A stretch of 64,000 bases of DNA from assembly GCA_934122115.1 (NCBI GenBank), contig CAKOVU010000002.1:62001-126000 (forward strand). The letters run 5' to 3'. Source of the DNA: UMGS1901 sp934122115 (GTDB lineage Bacteria > Bacillota > Clostridia > TANB77 > CAG-508). The notes under the pieces are model-generated. The model did not search any database. It saw only the letters and a list, made by a program, of their open reading frames with translations, and was not told the DNA's origin. Position numbers and translations under genes: made by a program. This document shows, in pieces, positions 9,529 to 18,579 of this stretch (the first letter of the stretch is position 1; every line of letters begins with the position of its first letter).

Positions 9529-9723
9529 ATGGAAGAGGAAAAAACACTTGCAGAAATAAAAGTAGTATTAGATGAAATAAAAAACGAAATAACTAAAAAT
9601 AACAAAATAATTATGCAAAGGTTAAACAGCTTGTATGAATATAACGAAATAAATGATATGCGAGCAAGAGTTTTTAGCAAACAATTAGAAGTGTTAAGAA
9701 ACGAAATAACAAAGAAAAACTAA
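9529..9723 (+). CDS. Small coiled-coil protein, 64 aa
   Basis: Unrecognised acidic/basic helical protein, almost certainly one long alpha helix or coiled coil (heptad-like I/L spacing throughout, no Pro, no Gly). It follows aspS by 21 bases, has an AGGCAGGTG ribosome binding site, and is followed by murT after 43 bases, so it appears to be part of that transcript. Function unknown. Confidence 0.65.
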   Translation: MEEEKTLAEIKVVLDEIKNEITKNNKIIMQRLNSLYEYNEINDMRARVFSKQLEVLRNEITKKN

Positions 9724-9766
9724 GAAAGGAGAGTATGAATTTAATTCATACGATATATACAAAAAG

Positions 9767-11140
9767 ATGAAAAGAACTGTTAGATTTTATTTTGCCTTAG
9801 TAGTATCTAAAATGGTAAAGAATCTATTAAAACTGCTAAATAGAGAGGCATCGTATTTGCCAGGAAAAATAGCAATAAAAATTTGCCCAGACTTTTTAGG
9901 AATGATAGAAAAACCAAAAATAATAATTGGTGTAACAGGAACGAATGGCAAAACCACTGTATCAAATTTAATAACAGACTGTTTAGAAAAATGTGGTTAT
10001 ACTGTATTAAATAACAGATTCGGTTCAAATATAAATGCAGGAATAGCAAGTAGTTTAATAAAAAATGTTACACTTAGCCAAAAGGTAAAGGCAGATATTG
10101 CGGTGTTAGAAATAGATGAAAGAAGTTCACCTAAAATATATCCATACTTAAAACCTACATATCTAGTGTGCAACAACTTATTAAGAGACTCGATAAAGAG
10201 AAATGCACACCCAGAGTTTATATTTAATGTTATAAATAATGCTTTACCAGAAGAAACAAAATTAGTATTAAATGCAGATGATTTAATAAGCAGTAATCTA
10301 GGAAAAAATAATGCAAAAGTATACTTTGGTGTTGGAGAGCAAGAGGGAGACTTGAAAGAAAGTAGAAATATAATAAACGATATAAGAATCTGCCCAAACT
10401 GCCAAACAAAGTTAGAATACAACTATGTGAAATATAATCATATAGGAAATGCATATTGCCCTAATTGTGATTTTAAATCAAAAGAAGCAGATTATTTAGT
10501 AACAAATATAGACTATGAAAAAGAAACTCTAACAGTTAAACATAAAGAAATAGAAACAGAATATAAGCTATTGAACAATAGTATATTCAATATTTATAAC
10601 ATGGCTGCAGTAATTACATTATTAAGAGAATTCGGTTTATCTGCTGAAAAAGTACAGGAATTATTTAAAAACTTAAAAATTACAGAAACAAGATATACAA
10701 AAGAGGAAATAAATGGAGTAAAACTAATAAGCAACATGACAAAAGGCCAGAATTCAATTGCTACATCATGTGTATTTGACTATATAAGCAAAGAGCCAGG
10801 GAAAAAGGAAGTTGTTTTAATATTAGATGATGCTTATGATGCAAAAGATTCTGTAGAAAATTTAACATGGATTTATGACACGGACTTTGAATTCCTAAAG
10901 GATGATAAGATAGAAAAAATAATAGTTGGAGGAATTAGATCTAAAGATTATTATATAAGACTATTGCTAGCAGGAATTGATAAAGAAAAAATAATCTGTG
11001 AAAAAGAAGAGCTAGATACTTATAAATATTTATCACTAGATAAAGACAAAACAATATATGTATTGTTTGAGTTATATAAGTATGATGTAGCAGAAAAATT
11101 AAAACAGAGAATTAGAGATGCAATAAAGGAGGCAAAATAA
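9767..11140 (+). CDS. murT: Lipid II isoglutaminyl synthase, Mur-ligase subunit MurT
   Basis: MurT with GatD amidates the D-Glu of lipid II to D-isoGln. This 457-aa protein shows the Mur-ligase ATP site GVTGTNGKTTVSNLI (about residues 51-65), the MurT-specific zinc ribbon inserted in the central domain (CPNCQTKL and YCPNCDF, about 208-240), and the C-terminal DUF1727 domain with WIYDTDFEF. It lacks the UDP-MurNAc-binding N-terminal domain of MurC-F, as expected for this family. It overlaps the gatD-like gene by one base, so the two are co-translated. Unusually, that partner lacks glutaminase active-site residues, so the nitrogen source is in doubt. Confidence 0.92.
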   Translation: MKRTVRFYFALVVSKMVKNLLKLLNREASYLPGKIAIKICPDFLGMIEKPKIIIGVTGTNGKTTVSNLITDCLEKCGYTVLNNRFGSNINAGIASSLIKNVTLSQKVKADIAVLEIDERSSPKIYPYLKPTYLVCNNLLRDSIKRNAHPEFIFNVINNALPEETKLVLNADDLISSNLGKNNAKVYFGVGEQEGDLKESRNIINDIRICPNCQTKLEYNYVKYNHIGNAYCPNCDFKSKEADYLVTNIDYEKETLTVKHKEIETEYKLLNNSIFNIYNMAAVITLLREFGLSAEKVQELFKNLKITETRYTKEEINGVKLISNMTKGQNSIATSCVFDYISKEPGKKEVVLILDDAYDAKDSVENLTWIYDTDFEFLKDDKIEKIIVGGIRSKDYYIRLLLAGIDKEKIICEKEELDTYKYLSLDKDKTIYVLFELYKYDVAEKLKQRIRDAIKEAK

Positions 11141-11847
11141 TGGTAAAAATAGAAGTATTGTTTTCAGAAGTTTGCAACCTATATGGAGACTTGTTTAATA
11201 TAAAATATTTAGAAAAGTGCTTAGGAGAAAATTGCGAAATATATTATACAAATATATCTGATGAACCTAAATTTGTTAAAGAAGATGTAAATATGATATA
11301 TATGGCTCCGATGACAGAAAGAACACAAGAATTAGTAATAAAAAAAATATTACCATATAAAGAAAGAATACAAGAATTAATAGATAAAAATGTGGTGTTT
11401 TTACTAACAGGTAATGCACCAGAAGTTTTTGGAAAATACATAGAAAATGAAGATGGAAGTAAGATAGAAGCATTAGGAATATTAGATTTATATGCGAAAA
11501 GAAATATGATGGCTAGACATAGTAGCATGTTCTTGGGCAAGTATGAAGATATAGAGATAATTGGATACAAAGACCAATTTACAATGGCGTATTCTGATAA
11601 TTCAAATAACTATTTTGCACAAGTAATTGGTGGAATAGGGTTAAATAAAGAAAGTAAGTTGGAAGGAATAAAAATAAATAATTTAATTGCAACTTATGTA
11701 TTAGGACCAATTTTAATATTCAATCCATTGTTAACAAAGAAAATACTTACAATGCTTGGAGTAAAAGAGCCAAAGTTAGCTTACGAAAAAGAGATAATGG
11801 ATGCATATAACCAAAGATTAGAAGAAGTAAAAAGTAGAATAAATTAA
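11140..11847 (+). CDS. GatD-like class I glutamine amidotransferase subunit, apparently inactive
   Basis: Position, length (235 aa) and several matching segments identify it as the GatD partner of MurT: VCNLYGDLFNI near the N-terminus, GKYIENEDGSKIEALGILDLY in the middle, and IATYVLGPILIFNP near the C-terminus. The catalytic parts are missing. Where GatD has ICGGYQ with the nucleophilic Cys, this protein reads LTGNAPEV. Where GatD has GTYLHGP with the catalytic His, it reads ATYVLGP. The GGGSD-like oxyanion segment reads MAPMTER. There is no Cys within 50 residues of the expected site. The reading frame is intact and coupled to murT, so it is probably a retained structural or regulatory subunit. 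See findings. Confidence 0.85.
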   Translation: MVKIEVLFSEVCNLYGDLFNIKYLEKCLGENCEIYYTNISDEPKFVKEDVNMIYMAPMTERTQELVIKKILPYKERIQELIDKNVVFLLTGNAPEVFGKYIENEDGSKIEALGILDLYAKRNMMARHSSMFLGKYEDIEIIGYKDQFTMAYSDNSNNYFAQVIGGIGLNKESKLEGIKINNLIATYVLGPILIFNPLLTKKILTMLGVKEPKLAYEKEIMDAYNQRLEEVKSRIN

Positions 11848-11941
11848 TTATTAAGTGAACATTATAAATATTGAAAAAGATATTGCAGTATGATATAACT
11901 TAATAAATCAAAAATGAATATAGAAAGTGAAAGCATTATAT

Positions 11942-12973
11942 ATGAAAAATATAAAAGACTATGATTTATCAGATTTAAAAGAAGAGATGATAAGCATAGG
12001 AGAAAAAGGATTTAGAGCAGAGCAAATATTTAAATGGCTATATGTAGATAAAGTAAAAGATTTTGATGAAATGACAAATTTATCATTAGAATTAAGAGAA
12101 AAGCTAAAAGAAAATTACACAATATGCAATTTCAAAATACTAAAAAAATTAGAATCAAAAGATGGTACAAAGAAATATCTATTTGATGTACTAGATGAAA
12201 ATGCAATAGAAAGTGTTCTAATGGAATATCACCATGGAAAAACAATATGCGTATCATCACAAATTGGATGCAAAATGGGATGCAAATTCTGTGCTTCAAC
12301 AGGAATTCCATTTATAAGAAATCTTACACCGGGCGAAATAGTTGAGCAAATACTTGCTGTTGAGCAGGATATACAAGATAAAATTTCCAATATTGTGTTC
12401 ATGGGAATAGGCGAGCCTTTAGATAATTATGATAATGTAATAAAGGCAATTAGAATACTAAATAATCCTAAAGGGTTAAATATAGGAGCAAGGCACATTA
12501 GTATTTCTACAAGTGGCTTGGTTCCTAGAATATATGATTTGGCAAAAGAAAATATTCAATGTACACTATCAGTATCATTACATGCTACAAACGATGCAAA
12601 AAGATCAGCTATGATGCCAGTTAATAACAGCTATCATATAAGAGAATTGATGCAAGCATGTAAAGATTATATATCAATGACTAATAAAAGAATATCATTT
12701 GAATATGCATTGGCAAAAGACAATAACGACAATTTACAAGATGCTCAAGAGTTAGTAAAATTACTAAGAGGAATGTTATGCCATGTAAATTTAATACCAA
12801 TCAATAAAATTGAAAATGGTAAATTTACAAAAAGTTCAAATGAAAACATTATAAAGTTTAGGGACTACTTAAATGACCATGGAATAGTTGCCACAATAAG
12901 AAGAGAGCTTGGCTCAGATATAGATGCTGCTTGTGGGCAATTAAGAAGGAAAAATTTAAAAGAAACAAAATAG
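11942..12973 (+). CDS. rlmN: 23S rRNA (adenine-2503-C2)-methyltransferase RlmN
   Basis: Radical-SAM enzyme that methylates C2 of A2503 in 23S rRNA and A37 in some tRNAs. It has the radical-SAM triad in CKMGCKFCAS, the preceding GKTICVSSQIG, the SAM-binding MGIGEPLDNYDNV, ISISTSGLVPRI, and SVSLHATND. The conserved C-terminal Cys that forms the methyl-enzyme intermediate is in AACGQLRRK. I prefer the ATG at 11942; an in-frame GTG at 11927 is possible, and neither has a strong ribosome binding site. It precedes prpC-prkC-rsgA-rpe exactly as in Bacillus and many Clostridia. Confidence 0.95.
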   Translation: MKNIKDYDLSDLKEEMISIGEKGFRAEQIFKWLYVDKVKDFDEMTNLSLELREKLKENYTICNFKILKKLESKDGTKKYLFDVLDENAIESVLMEYHHGKTICVSSQIGCKMGCKFCASTGIPFIRNLTPGEIVEQILAVEQDIQDKISNIVFMGIGEPLDNYDNVIKAIRILNNPKGLNIGARHISISTSGLVPRIYDLAKENIQCTLSVSLHATNDAKRSAMMPVNNSYHIRELMQACKDYISMTNKRISFEYALAKDNNDNLQDAQELVKLLRGMLCHVNLIPINKIENGKFTKSSNENIIKFRDYLNDHGIVATIRRELGSDIDAACGQLRRKNLKETK

Positions 12974-12987
12974 ATAGGAGGGGAATA

Positions 12988-13731
12988 ATGAAAGCTTTTG
13001 CAAAAACAGATATAGGACAAGAAAGAAAATTAGATGAAGATTATTATTATGTGGCAGATTCAAATAGTGAAATAAACTTGTATATTATAGCAGACGGAAT
13101 GGGTGGATATAATGCTGGTGAAGTTGCAAGTAAAATGGCAACAGAAGCTTCAAAAGAATATATATTCAAGAATTTCGAGAAGTACAAGCAATCAAAAGAA
13201 AGCATAATAAATTTATTACAAAAAACTGTAGAATATGCAAACGAAGTAGTTTATAAAAAATCAAATAGTCAAAAAGATTTGAGTGGAATGGGTACTACTT
13301 TGGACATTTGTTTAATATATAATAGTAATATGTATGTTGCACATGTTGGTGATAGCAGAGTTTATAGAATAAGGAAAAACTTTATGAGAAAAATAACTAC
13401 AGACCATAGCTATGTGCAAACTTTAATAGAAGATGGTACTATAACAAAGGAAGAAGCATATAACCATCCCAAGAAAAATATGCTAACAAAAGCTTTAGGC
13501 TGTACAGCAAGTGTTGAACCTGATATTTATGTAAAAACTTTTTTAAAAGATGATATAGTGGTAATGACAACGGATGGATTAACTAATATGTTAAGAGAAA
13601 ATGAAATATATGATATAATTAATCAAGCTCCAGAAGAAGCGGTGGAAAAATTAATAAATAAAGCGAATGAAAATGGTGGCTATGATAATATTACAGTTAT
13701 TATTATATTAAATGAGGAGAGAAGCATATGA
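12988..13731 (+). CDS. prpC: PP2C-family Ser/Thr protein phosphatase
   Basis: Metal-dependent phosphatase that opposes the PASTA kinase encoded next. At 247 aa it has the PP2C motifs: GQERKLDEDYY (first metal Asp), IIADGMGGYNAGEVAS (metal-binding DGMGG), HVGDSRVYRI, MTTDGLTNML and GGYDNITVI. The ATG at 12988 follows TAGGAGGGG; an upstream in-frame start overlapping rlmN is not supported. Its stop overlaps the kinase start as ATGA, so the pair is translationally coupled. Confidence 0.95.
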   Translation: MKAFAKTDIGQERKLDEDYYYVADSNSEINLYIIADGMGGYNAGEVASKMATEASKEYIFKNFEKYKQSKESIINLLQKTVEYANEVVYKKSNSQKDLSGMGTTLDICLIYNSNMYVAHVGDSRVYRIRKNFMRKITTDHSYVQTLIEDGTITKEEAYNHPKKNMLTKALGCTASVEPDIYVKTFLKDDIVVMTTDGLTNMLRENEIYDIINQAPEEAVEKLINKANENGGYDNITVIIILNEERSI

Positions 13732-15674
13732 ATTTAATAGGAAGAACCATAGCAAATAGATATGAAATTTTAGAAAAAACTGGCGTGGGAGGAATGGCAA
13801 CAGTATATACTGCAAAAGATTTAGTTTTAAACAGGCATGTTGCAGTAAAAGTATTAAAAGAGGAATTTACTACAGATGAGGAATTTGTAAAACGTTTTAA
13901 TACAGAAGCTTTAGCAGCAGCTAGCTTATCACATGCTAATATAGTATCTATATATGATGTAGGAAATGAAGATAATATATATTATATAGTAATGGAATTA
14001 GTAAGAGGTAAAACTTTAAAGCAAATAATAACAGAGAATGGTCCAATTTCGTGGAAATGGGCAACAAACATAGCAATTCAAATAGCATCAGCTTTAGAGG
14101 TAGCCCATAAAAACAATATAGTTCATAGAGACATAAAACCACATAATATAATAATTACAGAAGATGGGGTAGCAAAAGTAACAGATTTTGGAATTGCAAA
14201 AGCGGTTTCAAATTCTACAATAACAGCATTTGGAACAACCATTGGTTCAGTACATTATTTTTCACCAGAACAAGCAAAAGGTGGATATACAGATGCTAAA
14301 TCTGATATATATTCATTGGGCGTAGTTATGTACGAGATGCTAACAGGGCAAGTACCTTTTGATGCAGATACATCAGTTTCTGTAGCTTTGATGCACATGC
14401 AAGAAAAGCCGGTACCACCAATAGAGATAAATAAAAATATACCAACAGCGCTTAATGATATAATATTGAAAGCAATGCAAAAAGAACCTATGGCAAGATA
14501 CCAAACAGCAGCAGAAATGATTAGTGATTTAAGAAGAGCTTTAAAAGAGCCTAATGGAGAATTTGTTGAAGAAGAAATGAATGACGGATTAACAAGAAGA
14601 ATGGATGCAATAACAGATGATATGCTAGATAAGAAAGGCGACAACAAAAAGAAAAAAGGAAAGTTAGCATTATATTTTGAAAAACATCCTAAAATGAAAG
14701 GTGTTGCAATAGTTTTATTATGTGTTGTGCTATTTGTATTAGCATTTGGAGGAACAGCATTAGTAAGTAAAATAACAACGCCAAAAGAAGTTCAAATTCC
14801 TAACTTAGTTGGAAAGACAGAAGAAGAAGCAAAAGAAGAATTGGCTAAAATAAATGTTAAATATAATAAAATAAATGAGAAATATAGCTCAGAAGTAGAA
14901 GCTGGTAAGATTATATCTCAAGAACCAGGATATTCTATAAACTTTAAGATAAAAGAAAAAAGCACAGTAAATGTAATAATCAGTAAGGGAACAGAAACTA
15001 CTACAGTTCCAAAAGTAATTGGAATGAAATATGATGATGCGGTAGCTGCATTAGAAGCTGCTAAGCTTACAGTGGAAAAAGTGGAAGAAGCAAGCAAAAC
15101 AGTAGAAGCTGGAATAGTAATAAGCCAAGAAATTGCAGCAAATACTACTGCAAATGCAGGTGATGTGGTAAAAATACATGTAAGCACAGGAATTACACAA
15201 GTAGAAGTGCCTTCAGTTTTAGGAAAAACAGAAGTTGAAGCAAAACAAATTCTTGCTGATAAGAAATTTAAAGTAGAAATAAAAACAACATCAGATACTT
15301 CTAAAGAAAATGGTGTAGTAGTTGAACAAAGTGTAAATGCAGGTAAAGAAATAGATGAAGAAAGCACAATAACAATTACTGTAAATAAATTTGAAGAAAC
15401 AAAAGAAGCAAAATTAAGAATAAATGTAAAATCATTAACAGGTGGATACTCTGAAAGCACAAATTCAACAGATGTAGTAAAAACAAAGAAATTAACAGTA
15501 AAAGTTGGAGAAGACAAAGTTTGGGAAGAAAATGTTGATTTAAATACAACAAATAAAGAGATTACTGTTAGCGGAAAAGGAACAATTACAGTTAGAGTAT
15601 ATTTAAATGATGTATTACAAAAAAGACAATTTGATATAAATTTAAATACAACATCAAATTACACATTTGAATAA
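13728..15674 (+). CDS. prkC: PASTA-domain Ser/Thr protein kinase (PrkC/StkP type)
   Basis: Membrane kinase whose extracellular PASTA repeats sense peptidoglycan fragments and whose cytoplasmic domain controls cell-wall growth, dormancy exit and translation. Cytoplasmic Hanks kinase (residues 10-270): GVGGMATVY loop, VAVKVLK lysine, HRDIKPHNI catalytic loop, DFGIAKA, and an activation loop with several Thr. A basic juxtamembrane stretch precedes one membrane helix (about 325-345, VAIVLLCVVLFVLAFGG). Three PASTA repeats follow (each with a VPxVxGxxxxEA-type core), and a C-terminal beta-rich domain of about 85 aa that I do not recognise. A hairpin terminator follows directly. Confidence 0.96.
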   Translation: MNLIGRTIANRYEILEKTGVGGMATVYTAKDLVLNRHVAVKVLKEEFTTDEEFVKRFNTEALAAASLSHANIVSIYDVGNEDNIYYIVMELVRGKTLKQIITENGPISWKWATNIAIQIASALEVAHKNNIVHRDIKPHNIIITEDGVAKVTDFGIAKAVSNSTITAFGTTIGSVHYFSPEQAKGGYTDAKSDIYSLGVVMYEMLTGQVPFDADTSVSVALMHMQEKPVPPIEINKNIPTALNDIILKAMQKEPMARYQTAAEMISDLRRALKEPNGEFVEEEMNDGLTRRMDAITDDMLDKKGDNKKKKGKLALYFEKHPKMKGVAIVLLCVVLFVLAFGGTALVSKITTPKEVQIPNLVGKTEEEAKEELAKINVKYNKINEKYSSEVEAGKIISQEPGYSINFKIKEKSTVNVIISKGTETTTVPKVIGMKYDDAVAALEAAKLTVEKVEEASKTVEAGIVISQEIAANTTANAGDVVKIHVSTGITQVEVPSVLGKTEVEAKQILADKKFKVEIKTTSDTSKENGVVVEQSVNAGKEIDEESTITITVNKFEETKEAKLRINVKSLTGGYSESTNSTDVVKTKKLTVKVGEDKVWEENVDLNTTNKEITVSGKGTITVRVYLNDVLQKRQFDINLNTTSNYTFE

Positions 15675-15678
15675 AAGG

Positions 15679-15713
15679 AGTAACCGAATTTTAAAGTTCG
15701 GTTACTATTTTTA
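15679..15713 (+). terminator. Terminator after prkC
   Basis: A 10-bp stem (15679-15688 with 15697-15706) is followed by a TATTTTT tract. It may act as an attenuator, because rsgA starts only 20 bases later and no clear new promoter is visible. Confidence 0.75.
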
Positions 15714-15732
15714 AATAATATATGGAGGAAAA

Positions 15733-16614
15733 ATGGAAGGTTTTATTGTAGAAAATATATCAAATTTATATAGAATAAAAGTAAATGATAAAATATATGA
15801 GGCAAGTGCAAGAGGAAGATTTAAGAAAGATGATATAACTCCTGTAGTTGGTGATATAGTAGAAATTGAAGTATTAGAAGAAGAAAAAAAGACAGCTGTA
15901 ATAGAAGAAATAGAGCCAAGAAGAAATTATATAAAAAGACCTAAAATGGCAAACTTAACTCAAATAGTACTAGTGGTATCTAGTAAACATCCAAAGCCGG
16001 ATTTACTAATGCTAGATAAGCAATTAGCTTTTGCTGAGTATATGAAAGTAAAACCAATTATAGTGTTAAATAAAATAGATTTGGATGAAAAAAATGATTT
16101 TATAAGAATCAGTGAAGAGTATACGAATATAGGGTATAAAGTAATTCAAACAGATGCTAAATTAGGAATAGGAATAGATGAATTAATAATGAGCTTAAAA
16201 AATAATGTTAGCGCGTTTTCTGGAAATTCTGGAGTTGGAAAATCAACATTAATAAATAAAATATTTGAAAAGAATGTTACCCAAGAAGGTGAAATAAGCT
16301 TAAAAAATAAAAAAGGAAAAAACACAACAACAGCGATTAAACTATATGAATTAAATGAAGATTCGTATATAGCAGATACACCTGGATTTTCTACATTTGA
16401 TATAAGTGAAATAGAATCAGATGATTTGGATAAGTATTTTATAGAGTTTGGTAAGTACATGAGTGATTGCAGATATATAGGATGCAATCACATAAAAGAA
16501 AATGAGTGTGGAGTAAAAGAAGCATGTATAGAAAATAAAATATCTAGAACCAGATATGAAAATTATACTAAAATATATACTGAATTAAAGGATAGGGAGG
16601 AACACAGATGGTAG
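15733..16614 (+). CDS. rsgA: Ribosome small-subunit-dependent GTPase RsgA
   Basis: Circularly permuted GTPase that checks late 30S maturation. At 293 aa it has an N-terminal OB fold, then the permuted G motifs: NKID (G4, about residue 115), SGNSGVGKSTLIN (G1/Walker A, about 161) and DTPGFSTFD (G3). The C-terminal zinc-binding region has CRYIGCNHIKENECGVKEAC. It lies between the PASTA kinase and rpe, the conserved Firmicute order, and overlaps rpe by a few bases. Confidence 0.96.
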   Translation: MEGFIVENISNLYRIKVNDKIYEASARGRFKKDDITPVVGDIVEIEVLEEEKKTAVIEEIEPRRNYIKRPKMANLTQIVLVVSSKHPKPDLLMLDKQLAFAEYMKVKPIIVLNKIDLDEKNDFIRISEEYTNIGYKVIQTDAKLGIGIDELIMSLKNNVSAFSGNSGVGKSTLINKIFEKNVTQEGEISLKNKKGKNTTTAIKLYELNEDSYIADTPGFSTFDISEIESDDLDKYFIEFGKYMSDCRYIGCNHIKENECGVKEACIENKISRTRYENYTKIYTELKDREEHRW

Positions 16615-17264
16615 AAATAGCTACATCAATTTTAAATGCAAAAAAAGAAAAAATTATAGATACAATTTATGATTTAGAAAAAGCAAAAACAGACTATTTT
16701 CATATAGATGTAATGGATGGCGAATTTGTAAAAAATGATACACATGATATTATGCTTGAATATAGTGAGTACTTAGACCATATTACGAAAGTGCCTAAAG
16801 ATGTACATTTGATGGTTAAAGATGTTAAAAATTTTATAGATAGTTATGCTATATTTGCTCCTAATATTATTACTTTTCATTATGAAGCGCTAGCAAGAGA
16901 TGAAGAGGTAATGAAAACAATAGAATATGCAAAAACAAAATGTAGAAGAGTAGGATTAGCAATAAAGCCAGAAACTAATGTGGAAGAAATAAAGAAATTT
17001 TTACCATATGTACATGTAGTATTAGTTATGACAGTAGAGCCTGGAAAGGGTGGACAGGAAATTATTAAAGATACTATCGAGAAAATAAAAGAATTAGATA
17101 AATATAGAACAGAAGAAAGATTGGATTTTGATATAGAGGCAGATGGAGGAATAAAAGTAGAAAACTCCCAAGAAATTATAGCTGCTGGCGCAGATATATT
17201 AGTAGCTGGAACTGCAATATTAGAATCAAATGATTATGGTAAAATTATAAAAGAATTAAGATAA
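16608..17264 (+). CDS. rpe: Ribulose-phosphate 3-epimerase
   Basis: TIM-barrel enzyme interconverting ribulose-5-phosphate and xylulose-5-phosphate in the pentose phosphate pathway. It has 218 aa with the metal-binding and catalytic stretches HIDVMDGEFVKN, DVHLMVKD, FHYEA, VMTVEPGKGGQ (flexible loop) and IEADGGIK, and the phosphate-binding end VAGTAIL. The start overlaps the rsgA stop, so the two are co-translated; a GGGAGG site inside rsgA serves it. Confidence 0.96.
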   Translation: MVEIATSILNAKKEKIIDTIYDLEKAKTDYFHIDVMDGEFVKNDTHDIMLEYSEYLDHITKVPKDVHLMVKDVKNFIDSYAIFAPNIITFHYEALARDEEVMKTIEYAKTKCRRVGLAIKPETNVEEIKKFLPYVHVVLVMTVEPGKGGQEIIKDTIEKIKELDKYRTEERLDFDIEADGGIKVENSQEIIAAGADILVAGTAILESNDYGKIIKELR

Positions 17265-17298
17265 AAAATGAACTCATCATAACGATGAGTTCATTAAA
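17265..17298. terminator. Bidirectional terminator
   Basis: A perfect 12-bp stem (17267-17278 with 17284-17295) with a 5-base loop and flanking A and T tracts, between convergent rpe and the bactofilin-like gene. Confidence 0.85.
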
Positions 17299-17299
17299 T

Positions 17300-18523
17300 C
17301 TATTTAGATTCAATTGTTTCTGTATCTTCATTTGCAGAAACTTTTTTACTATTGAATATTAAGTATGTAAATATTCCTAATCCAAATAATGAAACTATTA
17401 AAGTGCAGAAACCGCCTATAATAGGAATACTTGTTATTAGGTTTATTACAAGTACACATATCATACTCATTAGTACAAGATATCCATTTGATTTTTTATT
17501 AAATTTATTGCATAGCATTTTTCCTAAAGGTATAGAAACTATGGCAGGTGCTATAGCTATTGCAAATACAAAAGTAAAGAATATAGCAATAGCTGGTATA
17601 ATTCCAATTATTGTGAACAATAGTAATAAACAAGCCAATGGAACAACAATCATAGCCAAAGCTCCGCAACCTAAAGATACTAAAGTTTTCTTCGTTAAGA
17701 TGTAATGCTCTTTTTCAACAAATTTAGGCGCTGCGAATACTACAATTAATACTACTATTAAAGCTAATATTAATGCTGATAATAAATCTTTAACATATGA
17801 TGCTACTCTATCTTTTGCTAATTCTTCAGAGTCAACTTTATCAAAAGTAACGCTTCCGTCTACTAATGCTTCGTTTATAGAAATTTCAGATGGAGCAGAA
17901 TATGATAAATTGCCATTAATTTTTGCTGTGTCATTTACAACAATTGAATCACAGCTGATATTTGCATTTTTCATAATATGACCATTTAATTCTACAGAAG
18001 CGCCAGCGATATTAGCAGTTCTTACTATTAAAGAAGTTGTATTTGTTTGTATATTGCTAGCAGTACAGTATAAATCTGCTATTGTACCAGCAATTTTAAT
18101 ATCTTTTGCGCAGATAAAAGCAGAGTTAGCAATTACTGCATCTTCTCCAATATTAACACTTTCAGCTAATATGAAAACATTTCCTTCTATGTAGCTATTA
18201 ATGTTTACCTCTTTAGCCATTATGAAAACATTTCCAGAAACATCTGTATTTATATTAGAAACGTTTTCAAATTTGAATAAGTCTGAATCTATTGCATCTG
18301 GTAACGCACTGATAAGGTCCACGTCCTCTTCATTTGTAGAAGTAACAACAGTATTAGATTCATCATCTAATGAAATTGGTACGGCTTCTGAAGCATTTTC
18401 ATCTATAGAAGTAGTAACAACTTCAGATTCTGTAGATACTGCAAAAGCTATAGTAGAAATAGAAATAAATATTGCTAATAGTAAAGCAATAAATTTGATT
18501 CTTGATTTTTTTGAACTTAACAT
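17300..18523 (-). CDS. Exported bactofilin-like beta-helical membrane protein
   Basis: 407 aa. It has an N-terminal signal or anchor helix (FIALLLAIFISISTIAFA), then an acidic Ser/Thr linker to about residue 75. Next comes a right-handed beta-helix-like repeat region (about 80-230) with regular hydrophobic triplets such as GNVFIMAKEVNI, GNVFILAESVNI and SAFICAKDIKI, as in the polymer-forming cytoskeletal (DUF583/bactofilin) family. The C-terminal third has about four membrane helices (ALILALIVVLIVVFAAP; LVSLGCGALAMIVVPLACLLLL; and two more). The layout suggests an extracytoplasmic scaffold anchored in the membrane. RBS AAAGGAGGAC. The exact role is unknown. Confidence 0.85.
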   Translation of the reverse strand: MLSSKKSRIKFIALLLAIFISISTIAFAVSTESEVVTTSIDENASEAVPISLDDESNTVVTSTNEEDVDLISALPDAIDSDLFKFENVSNINTDVSGNVFIMAKEVNINSYIEGNVFILAESVNIGEDAVIANSAFICAKDIKIAGTIADLYCTASNIQTNTTSLIVRTANIAGASVELNGHIMKNANISCDSIVVNDTAKINGNLSYSAPSEISINEALVDGSVTFDKVDSEELAKDRVASYVKDLLSALILALIVVLIVVFAAPKFVEKEHYILTKKTLVSLGCGALAMIVVPLACLLLLFTIIGIIPAIAIFFTFVFAIAIAPAIVSIPLGKMLCNKFNKKSNGYLVLMSMICVLVINLITSIPIIGGFCTLIVSLFGLGIFTYLIFNSKKVSANEDTETIESK

Positions 18524-18579
18524 ATATAAAGTCCTCCTTTCTTAATATATTTTTAATATATATGGAAATTTTAAAAAAG

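Noticed and set aside
14918..15517. 199-codon minus-strand frame opposite the PASTA repeats of prkC
   Set aside because: Antisense shadow: Ser/Val-rich composition is the complement of repeated PASTA codons.
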